Assembly (NCBI GenBank): GCA_945861785.1
Contig: CAMAWD010000058.1
Span: 1-41,447, forward strand
Reading direction: 5' to 3'
Origin: Rhodoferax sp. OV413
GTDB taxonomy: Bacteria; Pseudomonadota; Gammaproteobacteria; Burkholderiales; Burkholderiaceae_C
Length of the DNA stretch: 41,447 bases
Made by a program: the position numbers and the translations under genes. Of the stretch, positions 1-8,411 are shown in pieces. The notes under the pieces were generated by a model, which saw only the letters and a list, made by a program, of their open reading frames with translations, did no database searches and was not told the origin of the DNA. Each line of letters begins with the position of its first letter. The first letter of the stretch is position 1.

Positions 1-2
1 CA

Positions 3-182
3 CTTTTAAATACCGCAGGCGAATTGGCTGTGAGTTTTGGACTGCGCGCTTACGACAGCGTGCAACTCGCCAGCGCCCAAAAAACGTACTTGCAGCTAGG
101 CCAAAACATGCGCTTTTGCTGCTTCGATAAACAACTCAATACAGCCGCGAAAACGCTGGGCTTACCACTCCTGGAACCATGA
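3..182 (+). CDS. PIN-domain (VapC-like) toxin, C-terminal part
   Basis: This is the 3' end of a gene that begins left of the window; about 59 codons are visible before TGA. The peptide contains the RAYDSVQLASA stretch typical of the region around the third acidic residue of PIN-domain ribonucleases, followed by a CFD segment that could carry the fourth acidic position. VapC toxins of this family cleave RNA and are held inactive by a VapB-type antitoxin, which would lie off the left edge. It is the only plus-strand gene of the defence island. The family assignment rests on this short C-terminal portion, so the subfamily is unknown. The 86 bases after the stop hold nothing I recognise. Confidence 0.7.
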   Translation, partial: LLNTAGELAVSFGLRAYDSVQLASAQKTYLQLGQNMRFCCFDKQLNTAAKTLGLPLLEP

Positions 183-268
183 AAAATCTGATCGCTCAAG
201 ACCTGTAAAGGGTGATGGCCTGCGGGGCGGCATACTCAAAATCAGCGCGGCACGTAACAATTGAACAG

Positions 269-850
269 TCACTTCTTCATTTTCAATTTCTTGGTGAGAA
301 AGTGTACTTTGATGTCCCGACCGTTCACCCTGACGTAGCCAGCGTGCAATTCAGTGCCTTTCCAGCGGTTGACCCAGTGGGACCGAAACGACCAGAGCAC
401 GTCGCCATCCGCCATCGTTTTCAAAAAGCTATTCCACGCCGGATTCAAATGTCCGAACGGAACATTTGGCACGGCGTGCATCGGGTCAACAACGCGCTCG
501 TTCGTTTCAATTTCAGCCAACGCGAGCCTTGAGATCAGGTCTTTGTGCTGCACACCAAAGTCCGGATAGTTCTCAAACCTGCTGCGTTCTTGATGCAGTC
601 GAAGTTCTTGAACGAACATCGCTATCAGCAAAGGCCACAGCGCTACGATGCCAAGCACTGACACAACAGGTGCCAGCACGGTGGAAGCAAAGATGATCCA
701 GACTTTGTTTTTGCCGGGGTTGGCCTCCAAAATCGACTTCTTTGAAAAGCCCAAATCCGGATCGCCGCTTAAACGGTGTTGAACAAACACAGCGATCAGA
801 GCCAATACTCCAATACCCAGGTATCCGATCAGATAAGGATTTAGCGACAT
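269..850 (-). CDS. Unknown protein with two N-terminal membrane segments
   Basis: I do not recognise this 193-aa protein. It has two likely transmembrane helices, at about residues 7-24 and 50-82, separated by a short loop. A roughly 110-residue soluble C-terminal part ends in a very lysine-rich tail. The start codon lies inside the end of the upstream gene (10-bp overlap), so the two are probably co-translated. The pair sits at the outer end of the minus-strand defence island, downstream of brnTA, and is less GC-rich than the housekeeping genes further right, consistent with acquisition by transfer. Membrane-anchored partners occur as ancillary effectors and as immunity-type proteins, but nothing in the sequence decides between these roles. 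Confidence 0.7.
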   Translation of the reverse strand: MSLNPYLIGYLGIGVLALIAVFVQHRLSGDPDLGFSKKSILEANPGKNKVWIIFASTVLAPVVSVLGIVALWPLLIAMFVQELRLHQERSRFENYPDFGVQHKDLISRLALAEIETNERVVDPMHAVPNVPFGHLNPAWNSFLKTMADGDVLWSFRSHWVNRWKGTELHAGYVRVNGRDIKVHFLTKKLKMKK

Positions 851-1350
851 TGGTCCGTGTCCTTTCCTGATTGGTGTCGAATGGGGAAAGTTGTCATGGC
901 GGCAATTTCGTAGCCTTCAGAGTCATCACTTCCGGTAGCCACGCCGTTAACGGTTGTGTTTCTTGCAACGGCTACCCCGCGGTCAAAAGTTATGAACTGA
1001 TCCCTTTCATAGGTACTGGCATATCCGCCGTGTACGTAGTTGAGCAATTTACCCTGGGGCATCCGCACCTCTCCGCTGTACCAGTGGGCAAACACCCGCA
1101 GCGGGTAGTCCGGAAAAATGCTCGCCAGAGTAGCCTCTGTTCCATCTTCCAACGTTCCAGACAAACCCACGAGGTAGAGCCGATCATTGAGCAACTCCCA
1201 CCGCCCTACATACCCGCGCCACAGGGCAGTACAGGTCGCCGCAAATTTAAACTGATTGCCCCCCAACTCGAAATAGGCTGCAAGCGGCTCCGTGCACATG
1301 GCAAACGTCTCGCCATCGATAGAAATTTCTTCTGCGATTTGCGCGGTCAT
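841..1350 (-). CDS. Unknown soluble protein, coupled to the membrane protein downstream
   Basis: This 169-aa protein has no signal peptide or membrane segment and I cannot assign a function. Many aromatic residues, a WYSGEVR segment and the LLNYVHGGYASTYERD segment suggest a compact beta-rich fold. I have the impression of a widespread uncharacterised family but cannot name it. The start is well placed, with a GGGGGA ribosome-binding site just before the ATG. Its 3' end overlaps the membrane protein gene by 10 bp, which points to a two-gene unit. It follows toxin-antitoxin remnants on the same strand, so it may be island cargo. No motif suggests nuclease or kinase activity. Confidence 0.7.
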   Translation of the reverse strand: MTAQIAEEISIDGETFAMCTEPLAAYFELGGNQFKFAATCTALWRGYVGRWELLNDRLYLVGLSGTLEDGTEATLASIFPDYPLRVFAHWYSGEVRMPQGKLLNYVHGGYASTYERDQFITFDRGVAVARNTTVNGVATGSDDSEGYEIAAMTTFPIRHQSGKDTDQCR

Positions 1351-1393
1351 ACATCCCCCTGAGTTTTGTAGTCACAATTTCATGGTGTTTGGG

Positions 1394-1498
1394 TTATGGC
1401 AAGTTTGTGCCGCTCATGCAGCCGGGCAGCTCCGGCACATCGGCAACGCAGGCCTGGTCTTCGTCGCTCCTGAAAATGATGATTTCGAAGCGGTTCAC
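1394..1498 (-). pseudogene. HicB-like antitoxin fragment (N-terminal stub)
   Basis: A 34-codon reading frame starts at a GTG that overlaps the stop of the preceding tiny ORF (GTGA). It reads like the N-terminus of a HicB/UPF0150 antitoxin: an RFEIIIF strand followed by DEDQACVADVPELPGC, close to the family pattern of a beta strand and then the VADVPELPGC signature. It stops shortly after that signature, so the helical half and any DNA-binding domain are missing. No hicA lies beside it. The first part of the fragment belongs to an 80-bp repeat whose second copy is near 7 kb, where only the first nine codons of this frame survive. It is most likely a dead remnant. Confidence 0.6.
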
Positions 1499-1552
1499 AG
1501 GCTTGACCCCGATGTATTGACATCCCAGCCGGGAATATCGGGGTCGTTCCAG
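1473..1552. repeat. 80-bp direct repeat, copy A
   Basis: This stretch matches the segment at 7019-7098 at 78 of 80 positions; the differences are at 1487 (g versus a) and 1502 (c versus g). Identity stops abruptly on both sides. It encodes, on the minus strand, the C-terminal tail WNDPDIPGWDVNTSGS-L with its stop codon, and the overlapping GTG start of a HicB-like frame. The two copies lie in the same orientation and bracket about 5.5 kb containing brnTA, csx16, cas6, the CARF-HEPN gene and hicAB. Confidence 0.9.
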
Positions 1553-1581
1553 TAAAGGTAGTTCGCCGCGCATCGCTTCAA
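1495..1581 (-). CDS. Tiny ORF coupled to brnA, carrying the repeat-encoded tail
   Basis: A 28-codon frame can start at a TTG that overlaps the brnA stop codon (TTGA). It ends in the same tail as the 62-aa ORF downstream of cmr6 (WNDPDIPGWDVNTSGSSL against ...GSTL). Only the last 17 or so codons fall in the repeat; the N-terminal part is unrelated to the other copy. It is followed by the GTGA-coupled HicB fragment. I cannot tell whether it is translated. A scar left when a larger gene was cut at the repeat boundary is the simpler explanation. No function can be offered. Confidence 0.25.
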   Translation of the reverse strand: MKRCAANYLYWNDPDIPGWDVNTSGSSL

Positions 1582-1892
1582 CCGGCCCTGTGATTCTGCA
1601 GCATTGCCTCTCGCAGAATCGCGTTGATGCGGGTCTGATAACCTTTTCCGTTGGACTTGAGCCACAGCAATACATCGGCGTCAATCCGCACGGTGGTGGC
1701 TTGTTTGGTGGGTTTGTACAGCGGGTTGCGAATGGCGTCCTTCCAAAAAGCGTCCTCCAACGGCGCAATGTCGCTGTAATCAATCTGGCTGTCAGGACGT
1801 TGGGCCAACAAACCCAGCCTTTTGCGTTGCAAGTCCGTCAAAGGCGGCATATTTTGCAAATCCATGGTGCGTTTAATGATTTTGGTCTTCAT
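1578..1892 (-). CDS. brnA: BrnA family antitoxin
   Basis: BrnA is the DNA-binding antitoxin of the BrnT/BrnA type II system; it binds and neutralises the BrnT ribonuclease and represses the operon. The 104-aa product has a polar N-terminal region for toxin contact and a C-terminal ribbon-helix-helix domain. The VRIDADVLLWLKSNGKGYQ and RINAILREAM segments (about residues 68-97) are characteristic of the family. The ATG lies inside the last codons of brnT (20-bp overlap), the usual toxin-first order with coupling. A longer upstream extension of the frame runs through brnT and is not coding. Length and motifs look intact, so the pair is probably functional. Confidence 0.88.
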   Translation of the reverse strand: MKTKIIKRTMDLQNMPPLTDLQRKRLGLLAQRPDSQIDYSDIAPLEDAFWKDAIRNPLYKPTKQATTVRIDADVLLWLKSNGKGYQTRINAILREAMLQNHRAG

Positions 1893-2169
1893 AACGTTTT
1901 CGCTCCCTGCGGCCTGTGGCCCGCGCCGAAATGACGCGAATGACCTCGGTACCATCTTCGTCCTGGCCAACGGTGTGTGCCACCAACAGGACCATGCAAC
2001 CACCAACCGACCCGAGAGTTTGCCAGCGTAACTCTGCCCCTTCGACCCGGTCTTGAGCCGTGAGGGCAAAGGGGTCGGCAAAGGCGAAGATGGCATCTTC
2101 GAATGCGACACCGTGCTTGCGCAATTTGCTCTCGGCCATGGCACTGCCCCATTCAAATCGGGGTTGCAT
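1873..2169 (-). CDS. brnT: BrnT family ribonuclease toxin
   Basis: BrnT toxins have a RelE-like fold and cut mRNA, slowing translation until BrnA neutralises them. This 98-aa protein shows the family layout: an N-terminal FEW strand, the LRKHGVAFEDAIFAF helix region (about residues 16-30), a central hydrophobic strand, and the C-terminal VIRVISARATGRRERKRYE segment that carries the basic catalytic residues. The start codon lies directly after a stretch with two AT-rich palindromic elements, likely the BrnA operator. brnA overlaps its 3' end by 20 bp. The gene is full length. It is one of several RNase toxins in this island and the only one with a recognisable operator. Confidence 0.88.
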   Translation of the reverse strand: MQPRFEWGSAMAESKLRKHGVAFEDAIFAFADPFALTAQDRVEGAELRWQTLGSVGGCMVLLVAHTVGQDEDGTEVIRVISARATGRRERKRYEDQNH

Positions 2170-2196
2170 ACATTAATGTTAGTACATTTATGTCAA
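2170..2196 (-). promoter_or_regulatory. Probable brnTA promoter/operator with paired palindromes
   Basis: Just upstream of brnT lie a perfect 10-bp palindrome (acattaatgt, 2170-2179) and a near-palindromic copy 14 bp further on (acatttatgt, 2184-2193). A consensus TTGACA is present on the minus strand at 2196-2191, overlapping the second element. BrnA-type ribbon-helix-helix proteins bind paired AT-rich palindromes, so autorepression here is likely. A -10 at standard spacing would fall on the start codon (ATGTAT), so the exact transcription start is uncertain. Confidence 0.45.
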
Positions 2197-2197
2197 T

Positions 2198-2323
2198 TCA
2201 CCAAGAGCGCAGAATCAAATTTTTGCACCCGCCGAAACGCCTTGCCCCCAAACTCTCCAATTGATCGGTGCCCAATTCCTTGCCGCGCAACTCCGCCGGC
2301 AACGTGACCGTGGTTGGCTGCAC
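2198..2323 (-). pseudogene. csx16 C-terminal fragment
   Basis: Directly after the stop of the nucleotidyltransferase gene, and in the same frame, a 41-codon stretch reads VTLPAELRGKEL followed by a DQL-x-x-LGAR pattern. Intact csx16 about 800 bp away has the matching VTLPAELRGKEL, DQL and LGAR residues near its C-terminus. The N-terminal 60 or so residues of Csx16 are absent. At DNA level roughly 36 of 42 bases match in the best block, and 11 bases present in csx16 are missing here. It is therefore an old or diverged copy rather than a fresh duplication. A GTG follows the TAG stop, so a short peptide could be made, but it would lack most of the protein. Confidence 0.65.
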
Positions 2324-2662
2324 CTATGCCGCCAGCGTCTGGTGTTTGGCTTGGCCCGTCAGGGGAATGCCATGGCGCAGAACCAGGTCGCGCAAGGCGT
2401 CGGGCAAGTCCTGCGCGTCGCTGAGGTCCACGCGCCAGGGCAGCGCGCTGTCCTCAAAGTCCGCGCGCAGGTGCGCCAATGCGAGGTCGTCGGCCGGCTG
2501 CAGGCCCCACAGCGCGATGTCCAAGTCGGAGTATTTTTTGCGGGCGCCGCGCGCGGGCCATTCGCTTACACGCGAGCCGAAGGCAGTTGCGGTGCAGTGT
2601 GGCAAGCGCTGTTGGATCAGGCCGAGCACCAGTGTGAGGTGGGCGGTGGGTACGTCAAGCAT
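2324..2662 (-). CDS. MNT-type nucleotidyltransferase (MntA-like antitoxin)
   Basis: This 112-aa protein has the small nucleotidyltransferase core: a GS pair in AFGSRV (about residue 28), then KKYSDLDIALWG with the SDxD metal-binding motif. In HEPN/MNT systems the nucleotidyltransferase neutralises its HEPN partner by adding AMP to it. The usual spacing between GS and SDxD is about ten residues; here it is longer (SEWPARGARKK), which may be a subfamily trait. The start overlaps the end of the HEPN gene by 8 bp, the usual coupling for these pairs. Immediately downstream, in frame after the TAG, lies a csx16 fragment. The catalytic residues are present, so this half may still work. Confidence 0.78.
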   Translation of the reverse strand: MLDVPTAHLTLVLGLIQQRLPHCTATAFGSRVSEWPARGARKKYSDLDIALWGLQPADDLALAHLRADFEDSALPWRVDLSDAQDLPDALRDLVLRHGIPLTGQAKHQTLAA

Positions 2663-2960
2663 CCTTGGCCCCCAGAGCATCCAGGCGAGCAAGCAGGCCT
2701 TGCGCCTGATCCGCGAACGAAGGAATGATCGCGGCAACCTCAGCCGCCTTTGCTGCGTTGTAGGTGTGCGATGTGATGTTTCGCTTGTCACGGAACACCA
2801 TCCATGCGTCCACATCGGGCAGCAAGCCACGCTCACCACCGATACGAACGAGGTCACGAAAACTCATGCCGTCCACACTGTGGGCGTCGGGCAAATCGAT
2901 CTCAAGCCGGCGCTTCAGCATTTTCCAGCTCAAGTCGACGAGAGGCGACGGTGGTTGCAT
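2655..2960 (-). CDS. HEPN toxin of the HepT/HI0074 family, N-terminally truncated
   Basis: The visible 101 codons match the C-terminal two thirds of HI0074/HepT-type HEPN proteins: LSWKMLKRRLE, then a DLVR-containing helix, then FRDKRNITSHTYN. The last carries the RX4HXY motif of HEPN ribonucleases (R, N-I-T-S, H, T, Y) intact. Family members are usually about 130-145 aa and begin with a helix that is missing here. Upstream, the same frame runs through 11 codons with no typical start straight back to the stop codon of csx16. The gene therefore seems to have lost its 5' end at a junction with csx16. Translation from the ATG at 2960 would give a protein without its first helix, which may be inactive or unregulated. 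Coding capacity is clear; activity is doubtful. Confidence 0.72.
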   Translation of the reverse strand: MQPPSPLVDLSWKMLKRRLEIDLPDAHSVDGMSFRDLVRIGGERGLLPDVDAWMVFRDKRNITSHTYNAAKAAEVAAIIPSFADQAQGLLARLDALGAKDA

Positions 2961-2993
2961 TGCGTGGTGCGGGATGGACCGCTGTTTTTCAGA

Positions 2994-3301
2994 TCATTCT
3001 AAGGTTGGCAGGCTGGCCCGACCCGTGACCCGGAATTCTTCGAGACGCGCACCCAATTGATCGAGCTGATCCGCGCTCAACTCCTTGCCGCGCAATTCTG
3101 CCGGCAACGTGACCGACAGGTTCAGGTAGCGCCCGCCACGCCGGCACACCACGGCCGCCAGGTTCACCGGCAGGCTGCCGATGACGGTGTCGCCACCCTG
3201 CACTTCTGCCGGGTCCAGGTGCGTGGCAAAACGGTCAATCCGCAGGCCCTGGCGCGCCGCCCATTCGAGCGCGCCCGGATGGCGGCTCACGAACCAGGTG
3301 G

Positions 3302-3305
<4 letters not shown>
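2994..3305 (-). CDS. csx16: CRISPR-associated protein Csx16 (VVA1548 family)
   Basis: The 103-aa product has the features of Csx16: TTWFVSRHPGALEWA at the N-terminus, GDTVIGSLPVNLA at about residues 38-50, then a glycine/arginine turn and a LNLSVTLPAELRGKEL block near residue 61. Csx16 is an ancillary protein of type III CRISPR loci. As I recall, recent work assigns ring-nuclease activity on cyclic oligoadenylate to it, so it would switch off the antiviral signal; this is family knowledge, not visible in the sequence. The start is a GTG overlapping the cas6 stop (GTGA), giving cas6-csx16 coupling. A longer frame upstream exists but runs through cas6. A diverged partial copy lies about 800 bp downstream. 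Confidence 0.82.
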
Positions 3306-5520
<2,215 letters not shown>

Positions 5521-5844
5521 TTAGGGCGCGTGCCGCAAGCTTGCCAGCCTCAAAGGGCCGCTGGGCGGAATGAGATGATTTTCAGGCCCACGTCTCAGAG
5601 GGCGCAGCCGTGCGGCCTCGCGTGCCGTGTCACTCGTAAAGGGTTCCGCCAACAGCGCCAGTTTTCCGAGGGCCTTTTTGGCATCTGGCCAGCCCATGCC
5701 CTTGTCGCACAACTTGCTGAGAACTTCAGTCTGGTTGACGACGCAGATGCTGGCCTGCCCCGTCAATATTTCGGATGCAACGATCTCGCAACCGGGTTCA
5801 CCTTGCAGGTAGCCCAGCACGGCCGAGGTGTCCAACAACATCAT
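5521..5844 (-). pseudogene. VapC-like PIN toxin, C-terminally broken
   Basis: The first 75 or so residues are a clear PIN domain: LLDTSAVLGYLQGEPG with the first Asp, an NQTEVLSKL segment with the second acidic residue, and a helical middle ending in AREAARLRPLRRG. From there the peptide turns into unrelated proline-rich sequence and stops at 107 aa. The block that should hold the third acidic residue and the final strand (a GLSLxDRACLA-like segment) is missing in this frame and I did not find it in the others. The active site is therefore incomplete. No antitoxin gene precedes it; the 141 bases before hicB hold only a short unconvincing frame. It is best read as a decayed toxin gene between hicB and the CARF-HEPN gene. 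Confidence 0.7.
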
Positions 5845-5985
5845 GAATTCAAAAAAACTAATTTACTGGGGGATCTATGAAAATGGTGCAGATCAACCGG
5901 AGTAACGGGATGACGGTGCCTGGAGTTGGCGCTCGTGTTCCCTGTGTTACTTGAGGGGCTGAGAAACACCCCATTGCCAAAAATA

Positions 5986-6402
5986 TCAGGTCACCGTGAT
6001 CTCGACCCGCCGGCCAAGCACAAGTGCTGCCGCCTCAATCTGGGCGAGTCCAGAGGCGTGACGCAAGTCAAACAAGCGGTCAACCTGTGGCATGTGCCAG
6101 CCCAGACGACGCGCCAGTTCGGATTTCTTGATGCCCTGCTCGGTCATCGCCTGGTACACACCGAGCTTGGCGCACTCCAACGCGCAGGGACGCACGGTTT
6201 TTTGTCCTCGCTTGGGCTTGCTGGCCACAGGCAGCGGTTGCCGTGCGTCCACGTAGAACGAGAGCCCGCTTTCCAACGCATCAACCGCTTGCAGCAAGGC
6301 CTCATCCTCATCCATGCCAAAGGTAATGGCCTCAGGCACGTCGGCAAACGTCACCAGCACAGTGCCGTTATCAGGGGTCAGGGTTACGGGGTAGTCAAAC
6401 AT
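5986..6402 (-). CDS. hicB: HicB antitoxin
   Basis: HicB neutralises the HicA mRNA-cutting toxin and represses the operon. The 138-aa protein has the partly degraded RNase H-like N-terminal domain of the family (YPVTLTPDNGTVLVTFADVP, then DEDEALLQAVDALESGL). It is joined to a C-terminal helix-turn-helix domain (KKSELARRLGWHMPQVDRLFD, about residues 92-112), as in the HTH-type HicB subgroup. hicA lies 7 bp upstream on the same strand, the standard toxin-first order. The gene is full length. A second, truncated HicB-like fragment lies near 1.4 kb but differs clearly in sequence, so the island has held at least two HicB lineages. Confidence 0.9.
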   Translation of the reverse strand: MFDYPVTLTPDNGTVLVTFADVPEAITFGMDEDEALLQAVDALESGLSFYVDARQPLPVASKPKRGQKTVRPCALECAKLGVYQAMTEQGIKKSELARRLGWHMPQVDRLFDLRHASGLAQIEAAALVLGRRVEITVT

Positions 6403-6409
6403 ATCGTCC

Positions 6410-6589
6410 TCACTTCAAACCAAGTTGGCGCTTGATGGCGGCCTCAAGTCCCTTACCAAGCTCCGTTGTGCCGTGCATGGGTAGGGCAGACTGCCTGCCG
6501 TTCAGCAGAACTTTCAAATGCGAGCCCTTTCCAGGCTGGAAGGTGGCACCTTGTTGTTCCAGCCACTTTTTCATCTGCTTGGAGTTCAT
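6410..6589 (-). CDS. hicA: HicA mRNA interferase toxin
   Basis: HicA toxins are small double-stranded-RNA-binding-fold proteins that cleave mRNA using a histidine in a GSH motif. This 59-aa protein has the whole family pattern: a short helix (KQMKKWLEQQGA), then GKGSHLKVLLNG with the catalytic His, then LPMHGTTELGKGLEAAIKRQLG. The ATG at 6589 gives the usual start; a TTG two codons upstream is possible. The AT-rich sequence just before it (GTTATTATC) could supply a -10 element, so hicAB probably has its own promoter inside the cas cluster. The pair appears intact, unlike the neighbouring vapC. Confidence 0.88.
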   Translation of the reverse strand: MNSKQMKKWLEQQGATFQPGKGSHLKVLLNGRQSALPMHGTTELGKGLEAAIKRQLGLK

Positions 6590-6660
6590 TGCCAAGATAA
6601 TAACAAAGGTGTTGTGTTTTCATGAGGCGGCACCGCGATGGCGGGAGATGAAGCAGGTAA

Positions 6661-6978
6661 TCAAGAGGGGATGGAATTTACTGGGCGCAGCTTGCGCCGC
6701 TCATCCACCATGGCCAGCCAACGCGCCATCGGGACGAATTGCGGGCCATCGGCCCAATAAATCCAGCCGCCAATTTCCGAGGCAAGCACTTGGCATCGGC
6801 GCAAAAGCCTGGGGCTCATGCAACGATGCGTTGGTGACGGGTCACCATGTTGCAACGCATCCCAGATGTCGTATTCATTGCCGCCGACCCAGCCCGCGCA
6901 ATAGCAGTCTTCGCTTATCCCACTCATTCGGTCGTACAAATCCCACTGTGAATCCGTCAGGTAATCGTATTCATCCAT
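6661..6978 (-). CDS. Unknown 105-aa protein between cmr6 and hicA
   Basis: I do not recognise this gene. The product is rich in Trp, Tyr, Cys and acidic residues near the N-terminus (YDYLTDSQWDLYDRMSGIS, then a CYCAGWVGGNEYDIW block). It continues with LRRCQVLASEIGGWIYW and a polar tail. It has no membrane segment or signal peptide. The ATG at 6978 is chosen over an upstream start because AGGAA sits at good distance before it. The sequence composition looks like real protein, not noise. It follows the 62-aa ORF and one repeat copy, and precedes hicA. An island-specific ancillary protein of the Cmr locus is possible, but nothing proves it. Confidence 0.6.
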   Translation of the reverse strand: MDEYDYLTDSQWDLYDRMSGISEDCYCAGWVGGNEYDIWDALQHGDPSPTHRCMSPRLLRRCQVLASEIGGWIYWADGPQFVPMARWLAMVDERRKLRPVNSIPS

Positions 6979-7018
6979 GGAAGTTCCTGTCAGTGTTTGA
7001 TCCACACATCGTCAGGAA

Positions 7019-7098
7019 AAAATGATGATTTCAAAGCGGTTCACAGGGTTGACCCCGATGTATTGACATCCCAGCCGGGAATATCGGGGTCGTTCCAG
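7019..7098. repeat. 80-bp direct repeat, copy B
   Basis: This copy matches 1473-1552 at 78 of 80 bases in the same orientation. On the minus strand it encodes the last 18 or so codons of the 62-aa ORF downstream of cmr6, its stop codon, and the first nine codons of a GTG-started HicB-like frame. That frame here runs into unrelated sequence and stops after about 24 codons. The repeat therefore cuts across two overlapping genes rather than marking a mobile-element end; no inverted repeats or integrase genes accompany it. Confidence 0.9.
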
Positions 7099-7229
7099 AC
7101 CTCGTCTTCCGGGTTGTCCCAGACGTCCATCATGCTGTCGATCAGGGCGTTTTGCAGGTCATGGTGTTGTGCAAGCTCTTCGCTTTCTGGTATCGGCGCA
7201 GGATGCTGGGACCGCACAGGGGTGGTCAT
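7041..7229 (-). CDS. 62-aa ORF coupled to cmr6, antitoxin-like tail
   Basis: The start codon overlaps the cmr6 stop (ATGA), as in the other coupled genes of this operon, which supports real translation. The peptide has a polar, proline-rich N-terminus and a short helix (LQNALIDSMMDVWDN). It ends in a very acidic, Trp-rich tail (PEDEVWNDPDIPGWDV). Tails of the WDNPEDEVWND kind resemble the toxin-binding ends of small type II antitoxins, so it may be a remnant or a full small antitoxin; this is a weak inference. The last third lies in the 80-bp repeat, and a GTG-coupled HicB-like stub follows. No toxin partner is adjacent. Confidence 0.5.
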   Translation of the reverse strand: MTTPVRSQHPAPIPESEELAQHHDLQNALIDSMMDVWDNPEDEVWNDPDIPGWDVNTSGSTL

Positions 7230-8410
7230 GGCGCTATGGCACGCAGTTCAGCGCCCTCCACCTGGACTGCAAATTTCTGAAAGCACTGATTCTGGCGAAT
7301 CTTGTTTTGTACGTCTGCTGGCAGTGACTTCAGCAGTGCCTCGCTGTGCGGCGCGTAGGCGCTGGCAGACTTGCCATTGGCTTCTGCAGTCAGCGTGTTG
7401 TTGTTCTTGTTGAACTTGAGCCGGGCAGTGGGCCAACTTTCCAGTCTGGAAGATGTGGCTGCCTGAGCCGACGATGTGGCAGCGTTGGTGACCGCATCCT
7501 TTTTGGCGCCAATCGCTGCCATTGCCCCGTACCCCACCGAAGTCTTGGCCCCAAACCCCACCCACTCAAAAGCGTGCCGAAAAGCGTCATCCAGCAAGGT
7601 GCGCCATTGGCTCGCCCAGTCTTGCGGCAAACGGCCGGTGTGGCACACCACGTGGAAGTCAAATTTGGACTTGGCAGGCACGGCCAAAAAGCTGACTGGC
7701 ACCGGTGCGCCAGAGTCGTGTGGTGACTCCTGACCTTGGTAATACTTGCTGTAATGCGGGGTCATGATTTCCACCACCAGCTTGTCCCCGGCGGGGCTGG
7801 GAAACACGTCCCAGAAGTCGAGCGCACCGCGTTTCGCGTCTTCGGGCTGGTTGATTTCTTCCGGACCAAACAGCGCGTTGATGGCACCCGAAGTAAAACC
7901 CACTTCACCATCGTCCATCAGCTCCTGCATAGAGCGCCGCAAGATACCTTTGACCCCACTACCTGCCAGATACGGCAAACCGTAGGGGGTGAGAAAGGCA
8001 AAACCGTTCTCAATCGGGTGCTCGTTCCCCAGGCCCGTGGCGAAGGGGGCGGTGGAGGTGGTGCTGACGCGGTAGCCGTTGCTGCCGTGGTGTTGGATGA
8101 GCGCTTGCTGGCGAGCGCGTAGCGCGGAGACTTGGGCGGTGCTGGTTGCTGGCAAGGCACACACCTCATTCAACACCGCATCAAACTCGCTTTTGAGTTG
8201 ATCATTCGCCGCACGTTTTTGAGGCCCTGGTGGCATCTGTCCGATCAGCCTGGCTTTTCCCTTATACGGCGCAAACGCATCACCATCGGAGCCCTGCCAA
8301 TTGCGGAAATAGCCCAGAAATTTATGCCCAGGGGCTACGTCGTTAAAGCTGTCTTTGTTGTGCGACGTAATGTAGGCCGGTATTGCGGCAATGCGTTGCG
8401 GGATGCTCAT
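7226..8410 (-). CDS. cmr6: Cmr6, type III-B effector subunit
   Basis: Cmr6 is a Cas7-like RAMP subunit that caps the filament of the Cmr complex near the 3' end of the crRNA. The 394-aa product has the family landmarks: TAPFATGLGNEHPIENGF, a glycine-rich loop LAGSGVKGILRRSM in the middle third, a LFGPEE segment and a GALDFWDVFP block. A late GFGAKTSVGYGAM loop completes the second glycine-rich region. The extra C-terminal 100 residues are less conserved. The start at 8410 lies one base after the cmr5 stop; an extended frame upstream runs through cmr5 and is not coding. The stop overlaps the 62-aa ORF, so translation may continue into that gene. Confidence 0.9.
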   Translation of the reverse strand: MSIPQRIAAIPAYITSHNKDSFNDVAPGHKFLGYFRNWQGSDGDAFAPYKGKARLIGQMPPGPQKRAANDQLKSEFDAVLNEVCALPATSTAQVSALRARQQALIQHHGSNGYRVSTTSTAPFATGLGNEHPIENGFAFLTPYGLPYLAGSGVKGILRRSMQELMDDGEVGFTSGAINALFGPEEINQPEDAKRGALDFWDVFPSPAGDKLVVEIMTPHYSKYYQGQESPHDSGAPVPVSFLAVPAKSKFDFHVVCHTGRLPQDWASQWRTLLDDAFRHAFEWVGFGAKTSVGYGAMAAIGAKKDAVTNAATSSAQAATSSRLESWPTARLKFNKNNNTLTAEANGKSASAYAPHSEALLKSLPADVQNKIRQNQCFQKFAVQVEGAELRAIAP

Positions 8411-8411
8411 A

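Noticed and set aside
1394-1783. Single 129-codon frame joining the HicB fragment with sequence inside brnA
   Set aside because: The upstream part is an out-of-frame reading of brnA; only the last 34 codons resemble a protein family, so the HicB stub is annotated alone.
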